Source: Psychromonas algarum (GTDB taxonomy: Bacteria > Pseudomonadota > Gammaproteobacteria > Enterobacterales > Psychromonadaceae). Taken from it: a stretch of DNA of 64,000 bases. The notes beneath the pieces were generated by a model. The model was given only the letters and a program-made list of their open reading frames with translations, searched no databases and was not told the DNA's origin. Of the stretch, positions 18,452 through 28,402 are shown piece by piece. Position numbers and translations under genes: made by a program. The stretch lies in contig NZ_SNUW01000004.1 in NCBI RefSeq assembly GCF_004376845.1, forward strand, positions 124,001 through 188,000, in the 5' to 3' direction. How positions within the stretch are numbered: position 1 is the first letter of the stretch; each line of letters starts with the position of its first letter.

Positions 18452-19039
18452 TTAATAAAGAAACTGAATTATTTTTGAAAGATATCGTTCAAAACCAATA
18501 AAACTATGATCCCCCCCCTCTTCGCAGGTTATTTTACAAGCTTGATATTTTTTTAATGCATCACGATAGTCTAAGACTTCGTCTTGCTTTTGTAATAACA
18601 CCCATAAATTATCAATGTTATTAATGCTCTCTACATTTAACGCGATTAACTGGCGCAGATATTCTTGGTCAATATTATATTGTTGTTGTAAATAAGGATG
18701 TGTTTGCATACCTTGATAATCAGTCAATAAAACATAGGGAGTAACAGCTGGGTTAATTAATACCGCTTTTACGGCATATTGCTGCGCAACATTGGTTGCC
18801 AAAAAACCACCTAATGAGCTTCCTATAACTGCAATTTCAGACTCTTTATATTGTTCAAATATAGATACAATCAGTGACCACATATCAGCAGGCATAACAG
18901 GTAATTGAGGACAAATAAAATGTATTTCAGGATGTTTTGACAACAAATAATCACGCATTTGCTGTGCTTTTAACGATGCAGGGGAGCTATGAAAACCATG
19001 TAATGAAAGTAATACTTTAGTTGGTTTTACTTCAGTCAT
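18452..19039 (-). CDS. yqiA: YqiA-type serine esterase
   Basis: Small alpha/beta hydrolase acting on short acyl and palmitoyl-CoA esters in E. coli. LSLHGFHSSP (11-20) marks the oxyanion region, GSSLGG (73-78) carries the nucleophile Ser75, and GGDHSF near the C-terminus holds the catalytic His. 195 residues is normal. It follows cpdA by 11 bases. The codons before GDHS form an uninterrupted run of eight G on the coding strand (18511-18518), striking in such AT-rich DNA; slippage there would remove the catalytic His. Confidence 0.93.
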   Translation of the reverse strand: MTEVKPTKVLLSLHGFHSSPASLKAQQMRDYLLSKHPEIHFICPQLPVMPADMWSLIVSIFEQYKESEIAVIGSSLGGFLATNVAQQYAVKAVLINPAVTPYVLLTDYQGMQTHPYLQQQYNIDQEYLRQLIALNVESINNIDNLWVLLQKQDEVLDYRDALKKYQACKITCEEGGDHSFIGFERYLSKIIQFLY

Positions 19040-19050
19040 ATTATCTCTTT

Positions 19051-19887
19051 TTAATATCCAGTTGCATTCTCATCAGTAGTAAATTCATTCGCATTAATAC
19101 GTTCAACCTGAGTGATAATATCGCCTTCTTTAGTTAATACTAAATAGCGATAGCCAGGGGCTTGAGTGTCTACAGCAAAATCATAGCTTTTAGGTTTAAA
19201 TTGCACGCACGTAGATGGGCTTGTTAAATAACGCACCCCTTCTTTTGTCATATCAAACGCTTGGTGAACATGCCCTGATAATACTGCTTTCACATTTGTA
19301 AAAGGTTTTATCAAAGCTCTTAGCTGCTTATTATTTTTAAGAATATGCTGATCTAACCATGCGGCCCCAACAGGCAAAACATGATGGTGTACTGATATTA
19401 ACGCATGTTTATTAGGATACTCTTGTAACTTCTCAGTCAAAAAAATTAATTGAGATTCACTTAATAAACCATGTGGTACGCCTTCTACCTGCGAATCTAA
19501 CAAAATAATTTGCCAATGTTCACTCACAATTTGCTTGCTCTGAGCTAACCCTTCTTGTAATAAAGAAGGTAACATTACTGATTGCATATCATGGTTACCT
19601 GGTAACCAATAACAAGGCATTTTGAGGCTTTTAATACGCTCACTAAAGTAGGTATAAGATTGAATAGAGTGATCTTGAGATAAATCGCCAGTGCATAAAA
19701 CAGCTTCGCAACGTCCTGCATATTGATGAGCATGCTTTACTACAGCGTCATAACTTTTAACTGTTTTAATGCCTAATAAATCTTTTTCAGGATCGGCAAA
19801 AAGATGCGTATCAGTAATTTGTAATAGTTTAATATCACCATTGAGATCAGCAGTTATTGTTGTACTTGTCTGACTTACACCATTCAT
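19051..19887 (-). CDS. cpdA: 3',5'-cyclic AMP phosphodiesterase CpdA
   Basis: Class III phosphodiesterase that hydrolyses cAMP and so tunes CRP control. The metallophosphoesterase motifs appear in order: TDTHLF near residue 26, GDLSQDHS, LPGNHD, SVHHH and GHVHQ, which together bind the two metal ions. 278 residues is normal. Lies between nudF and yqiA, but E. coli's yqiB, usually just before cpdA, is absent; 172 non-coding bases separate cpdA from nudF. Confidence 0.95.
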   Translation of the reverse strand: MNGVSQTSTTITADLNGDIKLLQITDTHLFADPEKDLLGIKTVKSYDAVVKHAHQYAGRCEAVLCTGDLSQDHSIQSYTYFSERIKSLKMPCYWLPGNHDMQSVMLPSLLQEGLAQSKQIVSEHWQIILLDSQVEGVPHGLLSESQLIFLTEKLQEYPNKHALISVHHHVLPVGAAWLDQHILKNNKQLRALIKPFTNVKAVLSGHVHQAFDMTKEGVRYLTSPSTCVQFKPKSYDFAVDTQAPGYRYLVLTKEGDIITQVERINANEFTTDENATGY

Positions 19888-20059
19888 CGACTATTTATAT
19901 CTCTTGTTCTAGACCAAAATACCTATTATAAGAGGCATTTTTTATTTAAATATTAGTAATTCGATTTTATCATTCTCAAAATAATGAAAATGAATTAATG
20001 ATTAAAAATGTCGGCAGTGCCTCATTTCTATTGGGGAAATGCCTAATTCATCAACAAAT

Positions 20060-20656
20060 TTATATCCTTAAACCTTGTTCACGGTTTAACTCTAACCATT
20101 GTAAGCCTATGATTGTCGCTGCATTATTAATTTTTCCAGTTTTCACCCATTGATAAGCTTGCTCCCGAGAAATAACATGCGCCCGAATATCCTCCCCTTC
20201 TTCAGCTAACCCAAAAATCCCCTCTGCATTACGGCTATCTACATTGGCAATAAATAAATCAATGGTTTCAGTTGTTCCACCAGGACTCACTAAATAACTT
20301 AACATAAACTGACATTGTCCTATGACGAGCCCTGCTTCTTCAAAAGCTTCTCGTTTTACAACATCTTGAGCATCTTCACCTTCTTCAATCATTCCAGCGA
20401 TAAGCTCTAACAACCAAGGAGATTGTTCCCCAGCCATTGCACCAAACCTAAACTGTTCAACTAACACAACTTTATCTAAGGTTTTATCGTAAGCTAATAA
20501 TGCAGCAGCCTTACCTCTTTCAAAAAATTCACGTTGAATGGGCACACTCCATTCACCTGAAAACAACCTATGCTTTAAGGTATACTTATTACATTTAAAA
20601 AAACCTTTATAGAGAGGCTCGCAAGCTAATACTTCAACATCATTTTTGTCATACAT
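20060..20656 (-). CDS. nudF: ADP-ribose pyrophosphatase NudF
   Basis: Nudix hydrolase splitting ADP-ribose to AMP and ribose 5-phosphate. The full Nudix box runs from Gly88 to about residue 110: GMIEEGEDAQDVVKREAFEE then AG, with the catalytic REXXEE pattern. 198 residues is close to E. coli NudF (209). Divergent from tolC with 158 bases between starts, as in E. coli. Confidence 0.95.
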   Translation of the reverse strand: MYDKNDVEVLACEPLYKGFFKCNKYTLKHRLFSGEWSVPIQREFFERGKAAALLAYDKTLDKVVLVEQFRFGAMAGEQSPWLLELIAGMIEEGEDAQDVVKREAFEEAGLVIGQCQFMLSYLVSPGGTTETIDLFIANVDSRNAEGIFGLAEEGEDIRAHVISREQAYQWVKTGKINNAATIIGLQWLELNREQGLRI

Positions 20657-20814
20657 CGTATTTTCCCTAACTTATAATTGAATTTATTTATTTTTATTGT
20701 ACTTTACATACCAAACAAGAATGAATATTCATTATTTTTATAATACTATGATATTAATCTGTGTTAGCCTCACTATATATAAGTAAAAACACTCTTTAAT
20801 AGGATCTCTTTATC

Positions 20815-22185
20815 ATGACTTTAAAACGCCTTTACATTGTTACTTTTTTAGGGCTTTCAAGTATTAGCGTTAATGCTGATACGCTGCAGCAAGTTTATGA
20901 AACTGCTAAGTACAAAGATCCAGTCATCTTAAAAAGTAAAGCGCAATACAACGTATTTGCTGAAAAAATCAGTGAATCAAGAGCAGCTCTATTACCTCAA
21001 ATTGGTTTTGATTTAGACGCCAACAGAGTCGACTCAAGTCGAGCTCCTGCAGATAATACCAATTACGGTGCGAGTCTTGGTTTAACACAATCTATTTATA
21101 ATGGTTCGTACTGGCAGCAAGCAGATATCTCCGAGAAACAAGCAACTGAATATGCCGCTATTTATGGTTATGCAGCACAAGATTTATTAGTACGAGTTGC
21201 CACTGCTTATTTTGATATTTTACGTGCAAACGAAGAAGTTAAATCAATTGAAGCAAATAAGCGCGCAGTAGAACGTCAATTAGAACAAACTAAACAACGT
21301 TTTGATGTAGGTTTAATTGCCATCACTGATGTACATGAAGCACAAGCAGCATACGATAGAAGTGTTGCAGATTTAATTGTGGCAAAAAACACATTAGCAA
21401 ATAACTATTACTCACTGAGAGAGCTAACAGGGGAAGACGTAAAAGAAGTATCTTACTTAGATACAGAAACATTTGCGCCACAACCACTTGAAGGCGATAT
21501 AACTTATTGGCGTAATAAAGCTTTAGAGCATAACTTAAGCTTACATAGTAAACGTATTGCTAAAGAACTTGCACAAATGAATATCGAACTTGCAAAAACA
21601 GGTCATGGTCCAACTATCGATTTTACTGCTGGTCTAGGTTACCGTAATTACGACTATGATATTGCACCAAACTCTAATCAAGGTGATGCAACATCGGCAA
21701 CGTTTGGTGTTAACTTGCATGTTCCGATATATTCAGGTGGCTCTATTACCTCTCGTGTAAAACAAGCACAATACAGTTACATCATGGCAAGTGAAGATTT
21801 AGTACAGGACTTCCGTACAACTGAAGCACAAGTTAATAGTGGTTATAATAACGTACAGGCTTCTTTAAGCTCAATTAAAGCTTATGAACAAACAGTAGTT
21901 TCATCGCAAAGTGCATTAGATGCGGCTGAAGCAAGTTTTGAAGTTGGTACTCGTACTATTGTTGATGTATTAGATGCAACACGTAGTTTATATGCATCTC
22001 AAAATCAGTTAGCTAATGCTCGCTATGATTACATTATGAATATGATCCAATTAAAATTCTCTGCAGGTACATTAACTGAGCAAGATATCTTTGATATATC
22101 AGCAAGTTTAACTGAAGTATCAGATGCTTCTGCTGATAAAGAAATTGAAGATGCGAAGAAGAAAGTTAATGATGAACAATCTTAA
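20815..22185 (+). CDS. tolC: Outer-membrane efflux/secretion channel TolC
   Basis: Outer-membrane exit duct shared by tripartite efflux pumps and type I secretion. A signal peptide of 21 residues ends SVNA before DTLQQVYETAKYKDP, the standard TolC opening. Two OEP repeats follow, each with periplasmic alpha-helical hairpins (for example RFDVGLIAITDVHEAQAAYD and its second-repeat echo FEVGTRTIVDVLDATRSLY). 456 residues is in range. The acidic and lysine-rich last 30 residues are expected to be disordered. Ribosome site AGGATCT precedes the ATG. Confidence 0.96.
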   Translation: MTLKRLYIVTFLGLSSISVNADTLQQVYETAKYKDPVILKSKAQYNVFAEKISESRAALLPQIGFDLDANRVDSSRAPADNTNYGASLGLTQSIYNGSYWQQADISEKQATEYAAIYGYAAQDLLVRVATAYFDILRANEEVKSIEANKRAVERQLEQTKQRFDVGLIAITDVHEAQAAYDRSVADLIVAKNTLANNYYSLRELTGEDVKEVSYLDTETFAPQPLEGDITYWRNKALEHNLSLHSKRIAKELAQMNIELAKTGHGPTIDFTAGLGYRNYDYDIAPNSNQGDATSATFGVNLHVPIYSGGSITSRVKQAQYSYIMASEDLVQDFRTTEAQVNSGYNNVQASLSSIKAYEQTVVSSQSALDAAEASFEVGTRTIVDVLDATRSLYASQNQLANARYDYIMNMIQLKFSAGTLTEQDIFDISASLTEVSDASADKEIEDAKKKVNDEQS

Positions 22186-22223
22186 TTAATTTGCATTAAT
22201 AATATTTAAATGCAAAACATCAG

Positions 22224-22251
22224 AAAGGGAAGCTAATGCTTCCCTTTTTTA
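22224..22251 (+). terminator. Intrinsic terminator of tolC
   Basis: AAAGGGAAGC (22224-22233) pairs with GCTTCCCTTT (22238-22247) around loop TAAT, followed by a T run. Located 38 bases past the tolC stop. Confidence 0.9.
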
Positions 22252-22296
22252 TAACGGTTAAATTAAATATGTTTAGTTAAGTTTTTTGCTAAAAGA

Positions 22297-23727
22297 TTAC
22301 TTTTCATTACGAATGGTTTTAATTATTTCAGATGTAGAGCAGCCATCCTTAAATTGCAACACTCGAACTTCACCACCATTAGCAATCACTTCTTTACCAC
22401 CGGCTATCTGCTCAGGTTTATAATCTCCACCTTTCACTAATAAATCAGGCAGAATTTCTGAAATTAAACGTTGTGGAGTATCTTCACTAAACTCAATAAC
22501 CCAATCTACAGCACCAAGAGCTGCTAATACCGCCATTCTGCGATCAACTGGATTAACAGGACGACCTTCTCCCTTTAATCCTCTTACAGATTGATCGCTG
22601 TTAACTGCAACAATCAAACGATCGCCTTGCTCTCTTGCTGTATTAAGATAAGAAACATGTCCTGCATGTAGAATATCAAAGCAACCATTGGTCATTACCA
22701 CTTTCTCACCACGATGTTGTGCTAATTTAACAGCCAGTTGTAACTGTGCTTCAGTTAGTACACCAAAACCAATTTCTTGCTGACTATAGACTGCATTTGC
22801 TAACTCAATGGTATTCACAGTAGAAGTACCTATTTTACCAACAACCACTCCAGCACCAGCATTAGCTAAAGCACATGCATCTTCAAAACTGCTACCTGCA
22901 GCTATAGAAGCAGCTAAGACAGCAATAACCGTATCTCCCGCACCCGTTACATCAAACACTTCTTGTGCTTGTGTAGGTAAATGGAATGGTTCAGCATGCT
23001 CACGGATCAAGGTCATACCATGCTCACTTCGAGTTACTAATAATGCTTCTAAATGTAGGTCTTTGACAAGTTGTGTAGCACGTTCAAATAACTCTTTATC
23101 ATTTTTACAATGACCAACAACACCTTCAAATTCAGATAAATTAGGTGTTAACAGTGTTGCTCCTCGATATTTTTCAAAATCAGATCCTTTAGGATCTACT
23201 AAAACTTTTGCACCATGCTGTTTAGCAAGTTGGATCATTTTTTGTACATCTGCCAACGAGCCTTTATTGTAATCAGATAACACCACCACATTAGCAGAAT
23301 GATTCAATGCTTTATCCATATTCTGCATCATTGCACTACTATCGACTTCAAAAAATGATTCTTCAAAATCAAGACGGATCAATTGTTGATGACGACTTAG
23401 TACACGTAATTTAGTAATCGTTGGCGCACCAGGCACAGTCACAAAGTCAGTATCAATGCGCACTGAATGTAAACTATCACTAATAGCTTGTGCAGCTTCA
23501 TCATCTCCAACCAATCCTACAATGGTAGATTTTGCGCCTAAAGCTGCAATATTTAATGCTACATTAGCTGCGCCACCAGGGCGTTCTTCAACTTGTTTAA
23601 CATTAACAACGGGAACCGGAGCTTCAGGAGAGATACGTGCAGCCGGTCCATGCCAATATCTATCTAACATGACATCACCTACAACTAACACATTTGCTTG
23701 TTCATATTCAGGTAAGGTTATTTTCAT
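22297..23727 (-). CDS. hldE: Bifunctional heptose 7-phosphate kinase / heptose 1-phosphate adenylyltransferase HldE
   Basis: Supplies ADP-heptose for the lipopolysaccharide inner core. The N-terminal PfkB-type sugar kinase (to about 318) shows [11 protein letters not shown] and the catalytic [10 protein letters not shown]. The C-terminal cytidylyltransferase-type domain carries [16 protein letters not shown] with the HxGH nucleotide site. 476 residues matches the fused enzyme of E. coli. It is convergent with tolC and divergent from the kinase gene to the right. Confidence 0.97.
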   Translation of the reverse strand: MKITLPEYEQANVLVVGDVMLDRYWHGPAARISPEAPVPVVNVKQVEERPGGAANVALNIAALGAKSTIVGLVGDDEAAQAISDSLHSVRIDTDFVTVPGAPTITKLRVLSRHQQLIRLDFEESFFEVDSSAMMQNMDKALNHSANVVVLSDYNKGSLADVQKMIQLAKQHGAKVLVDPKGSDFEKYRGATLLTPNLSEFEGVVGHCKNDKELFERATQLVKDLHLEALLVTRSEHGMTLIREHAEPFHLPTQAQEVFDVTGAGDTVIAVLAASIAAGSSFEDACALANAGAGVVVGKIGTSTVNTIELANAVYSQQEIGFGVLTEAQLQLAVKLAQHRGEKVVMTNGCFDILHAGHVSYLNTAREQGDRLIVAVNSDQSVRGLKGEGRPVNPVDRRMAVLAALGAVDWVIEFSEDTPQRLISEILPDLLVKGGDYKPEQIAGGKEVIANGGEVRVLQFKDGCSTSEIIKTIRNEK

Positions 23728-23910
23728 TTTATATCTCTCTAGACAGTTGATGATCTAAGGTTATCACAGACGTCGCAAAATCACATTTTCAATAGCTATT
23801 CTTTTATCCGTTTGATAAAGATCATAAGCCTAAATAACAGGGGTTTACGTAACTGATTTATTATATATATGATGCATAACGAGTACAGTACTCACTATAG
23901 GAGAAAGTAA

Positions 23911-25821
23911 ATGTTAGCCATGTTATGTGTTGATAGCGATACTGATCAGCTTGATAAATTAACCCAAGATTTAGCTGAATTAAATCATCGTATTACTATT
24001 CTGCAAGCAACATCGCAACAACAAGCACTTGCCCTATTAGCAAATACAAGTAATGAAATAGCGATTATTATTTCAGCACAAATATTAAATGACGGAAATG
24101 CCAGTACATTATTTTCTCATTCAGATCCCGATTTAATACGCAAAATAATTTACGGGAAAATACCTAATGTAGAACAACTAATTACCTGTATTAATCAAGG
24201 TGATATTGATTATGTACTCACTTCTCCTTATGAAAAATCACAACTCATTAGCACGATTAAACAACAAATCCATGAATATATAACGCAGGCTCGATTACAA
24301 CAAAAATTACAAGCTTCGATACCAGACAACAAAGTAACTCAATCACCTAATTCACCTGTAACCTCCCAAGATACTCTATTAGATTTTTCACTTTATTCAG
24401 ATCAAAAATTATCGCAACTTGTCATTAATTCACTTAATAAAATACTCGAAGAAAAACACTTACTCGGAGTAAAATTACACTATAGTGCTGATCATGTATT
24501 GACTCGTGAAGGAGAACGAAATTATTTTTTATGGTTTATTACCAAAGGCAAAGTTTTATTAAAAAAACGTAATGCACATGGAATAACACAAAGCATGACC
24601 ACTATGGAAGCTGGCTCTATCGTAGGTGGAATGTCATTTTTAACAACAGAAACCGCATTCAGTACTGCAATCACATTAACAAATACCGAAGTGATTAAAG
24701 TAGATAATCATTTATTCTCTAAAATTCTACAATCGAATTCTGATTTGCTCTCTCCTTTTACCAATTTATTGCTTCGTAACTTTAATCGTCGACTACAACA
24801 CAGCATTTCAACCGAATTAGCTCTACAAGAATCTTTAAAGTCTCTGGATATCGCCTATCAGCAATTACTTGATAGCGAAAAAATGGTGGTCTTGGGTGAA
24901 TTAGTCTCAGGTGTCGCACATGAATTAAATAATCCTGTAGCAGCTATTTTAAGAGGCTCAGAAACATTAATTTCACTAATGCCTCACCTATTTTCAGATA
25001 ATTTACAATCAGATAATAAAAGCAGCCCATTTTTAGACCTTGCTCAAGATACACTACACAACGGTCTTTCAATTAGTGCATTATCAACAGCAGAAGTGAG
25101 AAAGCGTACACGTGCAATACAAGATCAAGTCAACGATAAAAATTTAGCAAAGAAATTAGTCAATATGCAATTAGATCAACAACAAATACCTTTAGAAAAT
25201 GGTCGTGATTTAAATGAAAGTATTCAACTATTAGACAAATTCCATCAGGCAGGCACAATCTTACGCAATAGCAATGCTTGTGCAAACCGCATAGCTAGCT
25301 TGGTCAAAAGCTTAAAGCATTATGCAGGGCACGATAGTAAAGAAGTCTCAATGATTGATGTACACGAAGGCTTAGAAGAAACACTCGTTATTTTTGAAAG
25401 CCGCTTAAAAAATTACAATATAGTTAAAAACTACCAAGAGCTTCCTCATATTGAGTGTCATCCTATTGCACTAGAGCAGGTATGGACAAATATTATTGCT
25501 AACGCAATTGATGCGATGGGAGAATTCGGGGCATTAACTTTATCTACCACCCACTTTACTGAACAAGACTTTCCATACATAGAAATTTCTATTGAAGATA
25601 ATGGTCCAGGGATCCCAGACAGCATTAAAGCAAAAGTATTTGAGTTGAATTATACCACCAAGCGAGAAGGCAACTTTGGCTTAGGCATAGGTTTAAATAT
25701 TAGCTCGCAAATTATTAAACGTCATAGAGGTAACATAACAATTAAAGATGGTAGCCAAGGTGGTGCTAAATTTATCATTACTTTGCCAATTAAGAATTCT
25801 GTTACTGAACGTAAACTTTAA
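23911..25821 (+). CDS. Cytoplasmic sensor kinase: degenerate receiver, cyclic-nucleotide-type domain, histidine kinase
   Basis: 636 residues without membrane segments, in three parts. Residues 1-125 look like a response-regulator receiver (start MLCVDSD), but where the phosphoacceptor Asp should be the strand reads AIIISAQ (Ser55), and the conserved Lys near 104 is Ser in LTSPYE, so it is probably unphosphorylated. Residues about 185-275 resemble a CRP-type cNMP fold (REGERNYFLWFITKGKV). The kinase has the H-box GELVSGVAHELNNP with His337, the N-box IIANAIDAM, EDNGPGIP and GLGIGLNIS. An extra helical stretch of about 100 residues interrupts the usual dimerisation region. No cognate regulator gene is adjacent. 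A GGAG site precedes the ATG. Confidence 0.88.
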   Translation: MLAMLCVDSDTDQLDKLTQDLAELNHRITILQATSQQQALALLANTSNEIAIIISAQILNDGNASTLFSHSDPDLIRKIIYGKIPNVEQLITCINQGDIDYVLTSPYEKSQLISTIKQQIHEYITQARLQQKLQASIPDNKVTQSPNSPVTSQDTLLDFSLYSDQKLSQLVINSLNKILEEKHLLGVKLHYSADHVLTREGERNYFLWFITKGKVLLKKRNAHGITQSMTTMEAGSIVGGMSFLTTETAFSTAITLTNTEVIKVDNHLFSKILQSNSDLLSPFTNLLLRNFNRRLQHSISTELALQESLKSLDIAYQQLLDSEKMVVLGELVSGVAHELNNPVAAILRGSETLISLMPHLFSDNLQSDNKSSPFLDLAQDTLHNGLSISALSTAEVRKRTRAIQDQVNDKNLAKKLVNMQLDQQQIPLENGRDLNESIQLLDKFHQAGTILRNSNACANRIASLVKSLKHYAGHDSKEVSMIDVHEGLEETLVIFESRLKNYNIVKNYQELPHIECHPIALEQVWTNIIANAIDAMGEFGALTLSTTHFTEQDFPYIEISIEDNGPGIPDSIKAKVFELNYTTKREGNFGLGIGLNISSQIIKRHRGNITIKDGSQGGAKFIITLPIKNSVTERKL

Positions 25822-25866
25822 TAAAATAGTAACAAAGAAATAAAAATGCTTGGTTATAGACTGTAT

Positions 25867-26238
25867 TTATTTTTCATCAATTCTATAGATGAAAAATAAT
25901 AAAATAGCTAACAAAGCAAGTAACATTAACTGCAGTATTAACTGTCCATATAACAGTAAAATAGAGATGGAAAAAGTGGCAATAATAATTAAATAAATCT
26001 GCTTCTTTTTCTTCTTATCAATTTTTTTCTCTTTTTCCCAGTCCTGTAAAACATCTCCAACATAAGGTGCTTGAAGTAACCATTGATGAAATTTTGGTGA
26101 GCTACGAGAAAAACAAGCCAATGCTAAAATCAAAAAAGGCGTGGTTGGCATAATAGGTAAAATAAGACCCACAATCCCTAATACAACTAAAATACATCCC
26201 ATAAAGATAAGTAGGTATCTATAAAAAAAATTACGCAT
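25867..26238 (-). CDS. ybaN: YbaN/DUF454-family inner-membrane protein
   Basis: 123 residues with the family signature: an N-terminal helix with GCILVVLGIVGLILP, then MPTTPFLILALACFSRSSPK, a soluble loop with HQWLLQAPYVGDVLQDWE, and two helices near the C-terminus. The loop after the aspartate-tryptophan is unusually lysine-rich. The function of this family is not well established. Convergent with the kinase gene, 45 bases apart. Confidence 0.88.
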   Translation of the reverse strand: MRNFFYRYLLIFMGCILVVLGIVGLILPIMPTTPFLILALACFSRSSPKFHQWLLQAPYVGDVLQDWEKEKKIDKKKKKQIYLIIIATFSISILLLYGQLILQLMLLALLAILLFFIYRIDEK

Positions 26239-26416
26239 GTGATCCCTAATATATCGTCTAAGATTAATTCACTAAGCTTGCTATTTTAGCAAACTTTATA
26301 GAGTAGGCTTTAATATCTTCACTCACAAACTGTTAAATAAAAAACAAATAAAGAAATTTATAGTTAATTTATCAGGTCTTTTAGATATGAGGATTAACCA
26401 CAATTAGGAGATACAC

Positions 26417-27118
26417 ATGAAAGGATTTAAACGTTATACCCTACCCACTTTATTAAGCTTTATGTTGATAGGCTGTGGAAGTGATTCATCATCATTCGTT
26501 CCAGGAGCTGAATCAGTCACTTATCGCCTCACATTCTCAACTGACTGGGATGCAACTAATTTCCCTACCAACTTCCCAAATAATAGACATTTTTCTCGTT
26601 TAATTGGTGTTAATCATAACGATAAAGATAAATTATTTAGAGTAGGAGAAGCTGCATCTAGCGGTATTGTTTCGATGGCAGAAACTGGCTCAACCAGCAG
26701 ATTAGCAGCAGACATAAACTTAATGCAAAATGTTGGATATGCTGAAGTTTTAATTAACGGGCCTGAATTAAATGAGAGTGTTGACAGCGTTGAAGCTACG
26801 TTATACGTCTCACCTGAATTTCCTCTCGTCACTTTAGTCACTATGGTAGCACCTAGCCCAGATTGGTTTGTTGGAGTTGATAGCCAATCATTACAAGACA
26901 GTAATGGAGCATGGGTTGATAAATTAGTTGTTGAATTAAAGGTTTATGATGCAGGTAGTGATAGCGGCAAAACATTCACTGCAGGAAATTCCAGTACAAC
27001 ACCTGTAGAGAAAGTAAGCTTATTATCAAGTGCGCGAACAGATACAGACTTTCAAGATGGCGTACATTATTCAACAGCAAAAACCATCGGAACTTTCACT
27101 TTTAGCAAAGTCGAATAG
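26417..27118 (+). CDS. Spondin-domain lipoprotein
   Basis: Begins with a lipoprotein signal peptide and lipobox MLIGC (Cys20), then a serine-rich linker. From about residue 33 the protein matches the spondin N domain of eukaryotic F-spondins: YRLTFSTDWDATNFP, NRHFSRLIGVNH, the ASSGIVSMAETGS stretch and the hallmark APSPDWFVGVDS. Several marine bacteria carry such proteins; a role in adhesion or matrix is only an inference. Single gene between the YbaN gene and a bidirectional terminator; AGGAGA upstream of the ATG. Confidence 0.87.
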   Translation: MKGFKRYTLPTLLSFMLIGCGSDSSSFVPGAESVTYRLTFSTDWDATNFPTNFPNNRHFSRLIGVNHNDKDKLFRVGEAASSGIVSMAETGSTSRLAADINLMQNVGYAEVLINGPELNESVDSVEATLYVSPEFPLVTLVTMVAPSPDWFVGVDSQSLQDSNGAWVDKLVVELKVYDAGSDSGKTFTAGNSSTTPVEKVSLLSSARTDTDFQDGVHYSTAKTIGTFTFSKVE

Positions 27119-27155
27119 ATAAAATTTGGATTAAAATGAAAAACGAATACAAACA

Positions 27156-27186
27156 AAAAAGGCTCACCTAGGTGAGCCTTTTTATT
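27156..27186. terminator. Bidirectional intrinsic terminator
   Basis: AAAAAGGCTCACC and GGTGAGCCTTTTT meet across a two-base loop (TA); A and T runs on both sides let it work for the spondin gene (plus) and the L19 operon (minus). Confidence 0.9.
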
Positions 27187-27210
27187 AGCAGCTATTAGCT
27201 ACTTAGCAAT

Positions 27211-27240
27211 TTTTGTTATCCAAGTGAATGGATAACAAAA
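27211..27240 (-). terminator. Second hairpin directly after rplS
   Basis: A perfect 12-base stem, TTTTGTTATCCA (27211-27222) with TGGATAACAAAA (27229-27240), three bases past the rplS stop. With the terminator 25 bases further on it forms a tandem 3' end for the ribosomal protein operon. Confidence 0.7.
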
Positions 27241-27243
27241 CAA

Positions 27244-27594
27244 TTACTTACCTAGCTTCTCTTTAATACGAGCAGCTTTACCAGTAAGTTCACGTAAGTA
27301 GTAAAGTTTAGCTTGGCGAACCAGACCGCGACGTTTAACTTCAACGCTTCCTACAAGTGGGCTGTGAGTTTGGAATACACGCTCAACACCTTCACCGCTC
27401 GAGATTTTACGAACTGTGAATGCTGAATGTAAACCACGGTTACGCTTAGCAATAACAACACCTTCAAATGCTTGAAGACGCTCTTTTTCACCTTCTTTTA
27501 CGCGAACACGTACAACAACTGTATCACCTTGAGAGAACTCAGGGATATCTGTACGAAGTTGTTCGTTTTCAATTGCTTCTATAATCTTGCTCAT
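27244..27594 (-). CDS. rplS: 50S ribosomal protein L19
   Basis: Located at the 30S-50S interface of the ribosome. Family motifs include [31 protein letters not shown] and the ending KAARIKEKL. 116 residues matches E. coli L19 (115). Last gene of rpsP-rimM-trmD-rplS. Confidence 0.98.
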   Translation of the reverse strand: MSKIIEAIENEQLRTDIPEFSQGDTVVVRVRVKEGEKERLQAFEGVVIAKRNRGLHSAFTVRKISSGEGVERVFQTHSPLVGSVEVKRRGLVRQAKLYYLRELTGKAARIKEKLGK

Positions 27595-27636
27595 TTTAAT
27601 ACCTTATTATGCCTAGTTAACTAATAACATCGCTGT

Positions 27637-28383
27637 CTAGTCGGAGCTACTTTCCAGAGCAGCAAGCAATTTTGCTTGCTCGTCAGTCAGAGCTAGGTTT
27701 TGTAATAAATCGGGTCTTCTTTGTTTCGTGCGCAGTAATGATTGAGTTAATCGCCATTGACGAATTTTCTCATGATCACCACTTAATAAAACACTCGGCA
27801 CTTGCTTTCCATCTAACACCTCAGGTCTTGTATAGTGAGGGCAATCAAGCAAACCATCCGCAAAGGAATCTTGCTCTGCTGACTGACTATGACCTAGTAC
27901 ACCCGGTACAAAACGTACCACAGCATCCATTAAAATCATTGCCGGCAACTCACCACCACTTAACACATAATCACCAACAGACCATTCTTCGTCTATTAAG
28001 CTTTCGATTATGCGTTCGTCTATTCCTTCATAACGTCCAGCAACTAATATCAAAGCTTTAGAGCTTGATAAAGACTGTGCGCCTTGATGGTCTAAACGTC
28101 GACCTTGAGGAGAAAGGTAAATCACCTTTGCCTCATGCCCTGCTTCTCGCGCGGTCTGTTTAGCTGCATTGATAGCATCCCGTAAAGGTTGCACCATCAT
28201 CAGCATCCCAGGCCCACCACCATAAGGACGATCATCGACCGTTCTATGCTTATCTAAAGTAAAATCACGAGGATTCCAACATTCGATAGAGAGCAAGTTA
28301 TTTTTAATCGCTCGACCTGTTACCCCATTCTCGCTAATGGCCCGAAACATGTCCGGGAAGAGGCTAATAACCCCTAACCACAT
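27637..28383 (-). CDS. trmD: tRNA (guanine37-N1)-methyltransferase TrmD
   Basis: Methylates G37 next to the anticodon, preventing frameshifts. The SPOUT trefoil-knot motifs are present: [32 protein letters not shown] and [12 protein letters not shown], which bind S-adenosylmethionine. 248 residues is normal. Forty-two bases separate it from rplS and 19 from rimM. Confidence 0.98.
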   Translation of the reverse strand: MWLGVISLFPDMFRAISENGVTGRAIKNNLLSIECWNPRDFTLDKHRTVDDRPYGGGPGMLMMVQPLRDAINAAKQTAREAGHEAKVIYLSPQGRRLDHQGAQSLSSSKALILVAGRYEGIDERIIESLIDEEWSVGDYVLSGGELPAMILMDAVVRFVPGVLGHSQSAEQDSFADGLLDCPHYTRPEVLDGKQVPSVLLSGDHEKIRQWRLTQSLLRTKQRRPDLLQNLALTDEQAKLLAALESSSD

Positions 28384-28402
28384 AACTTTTCTCCTAGGGT
28401 AA

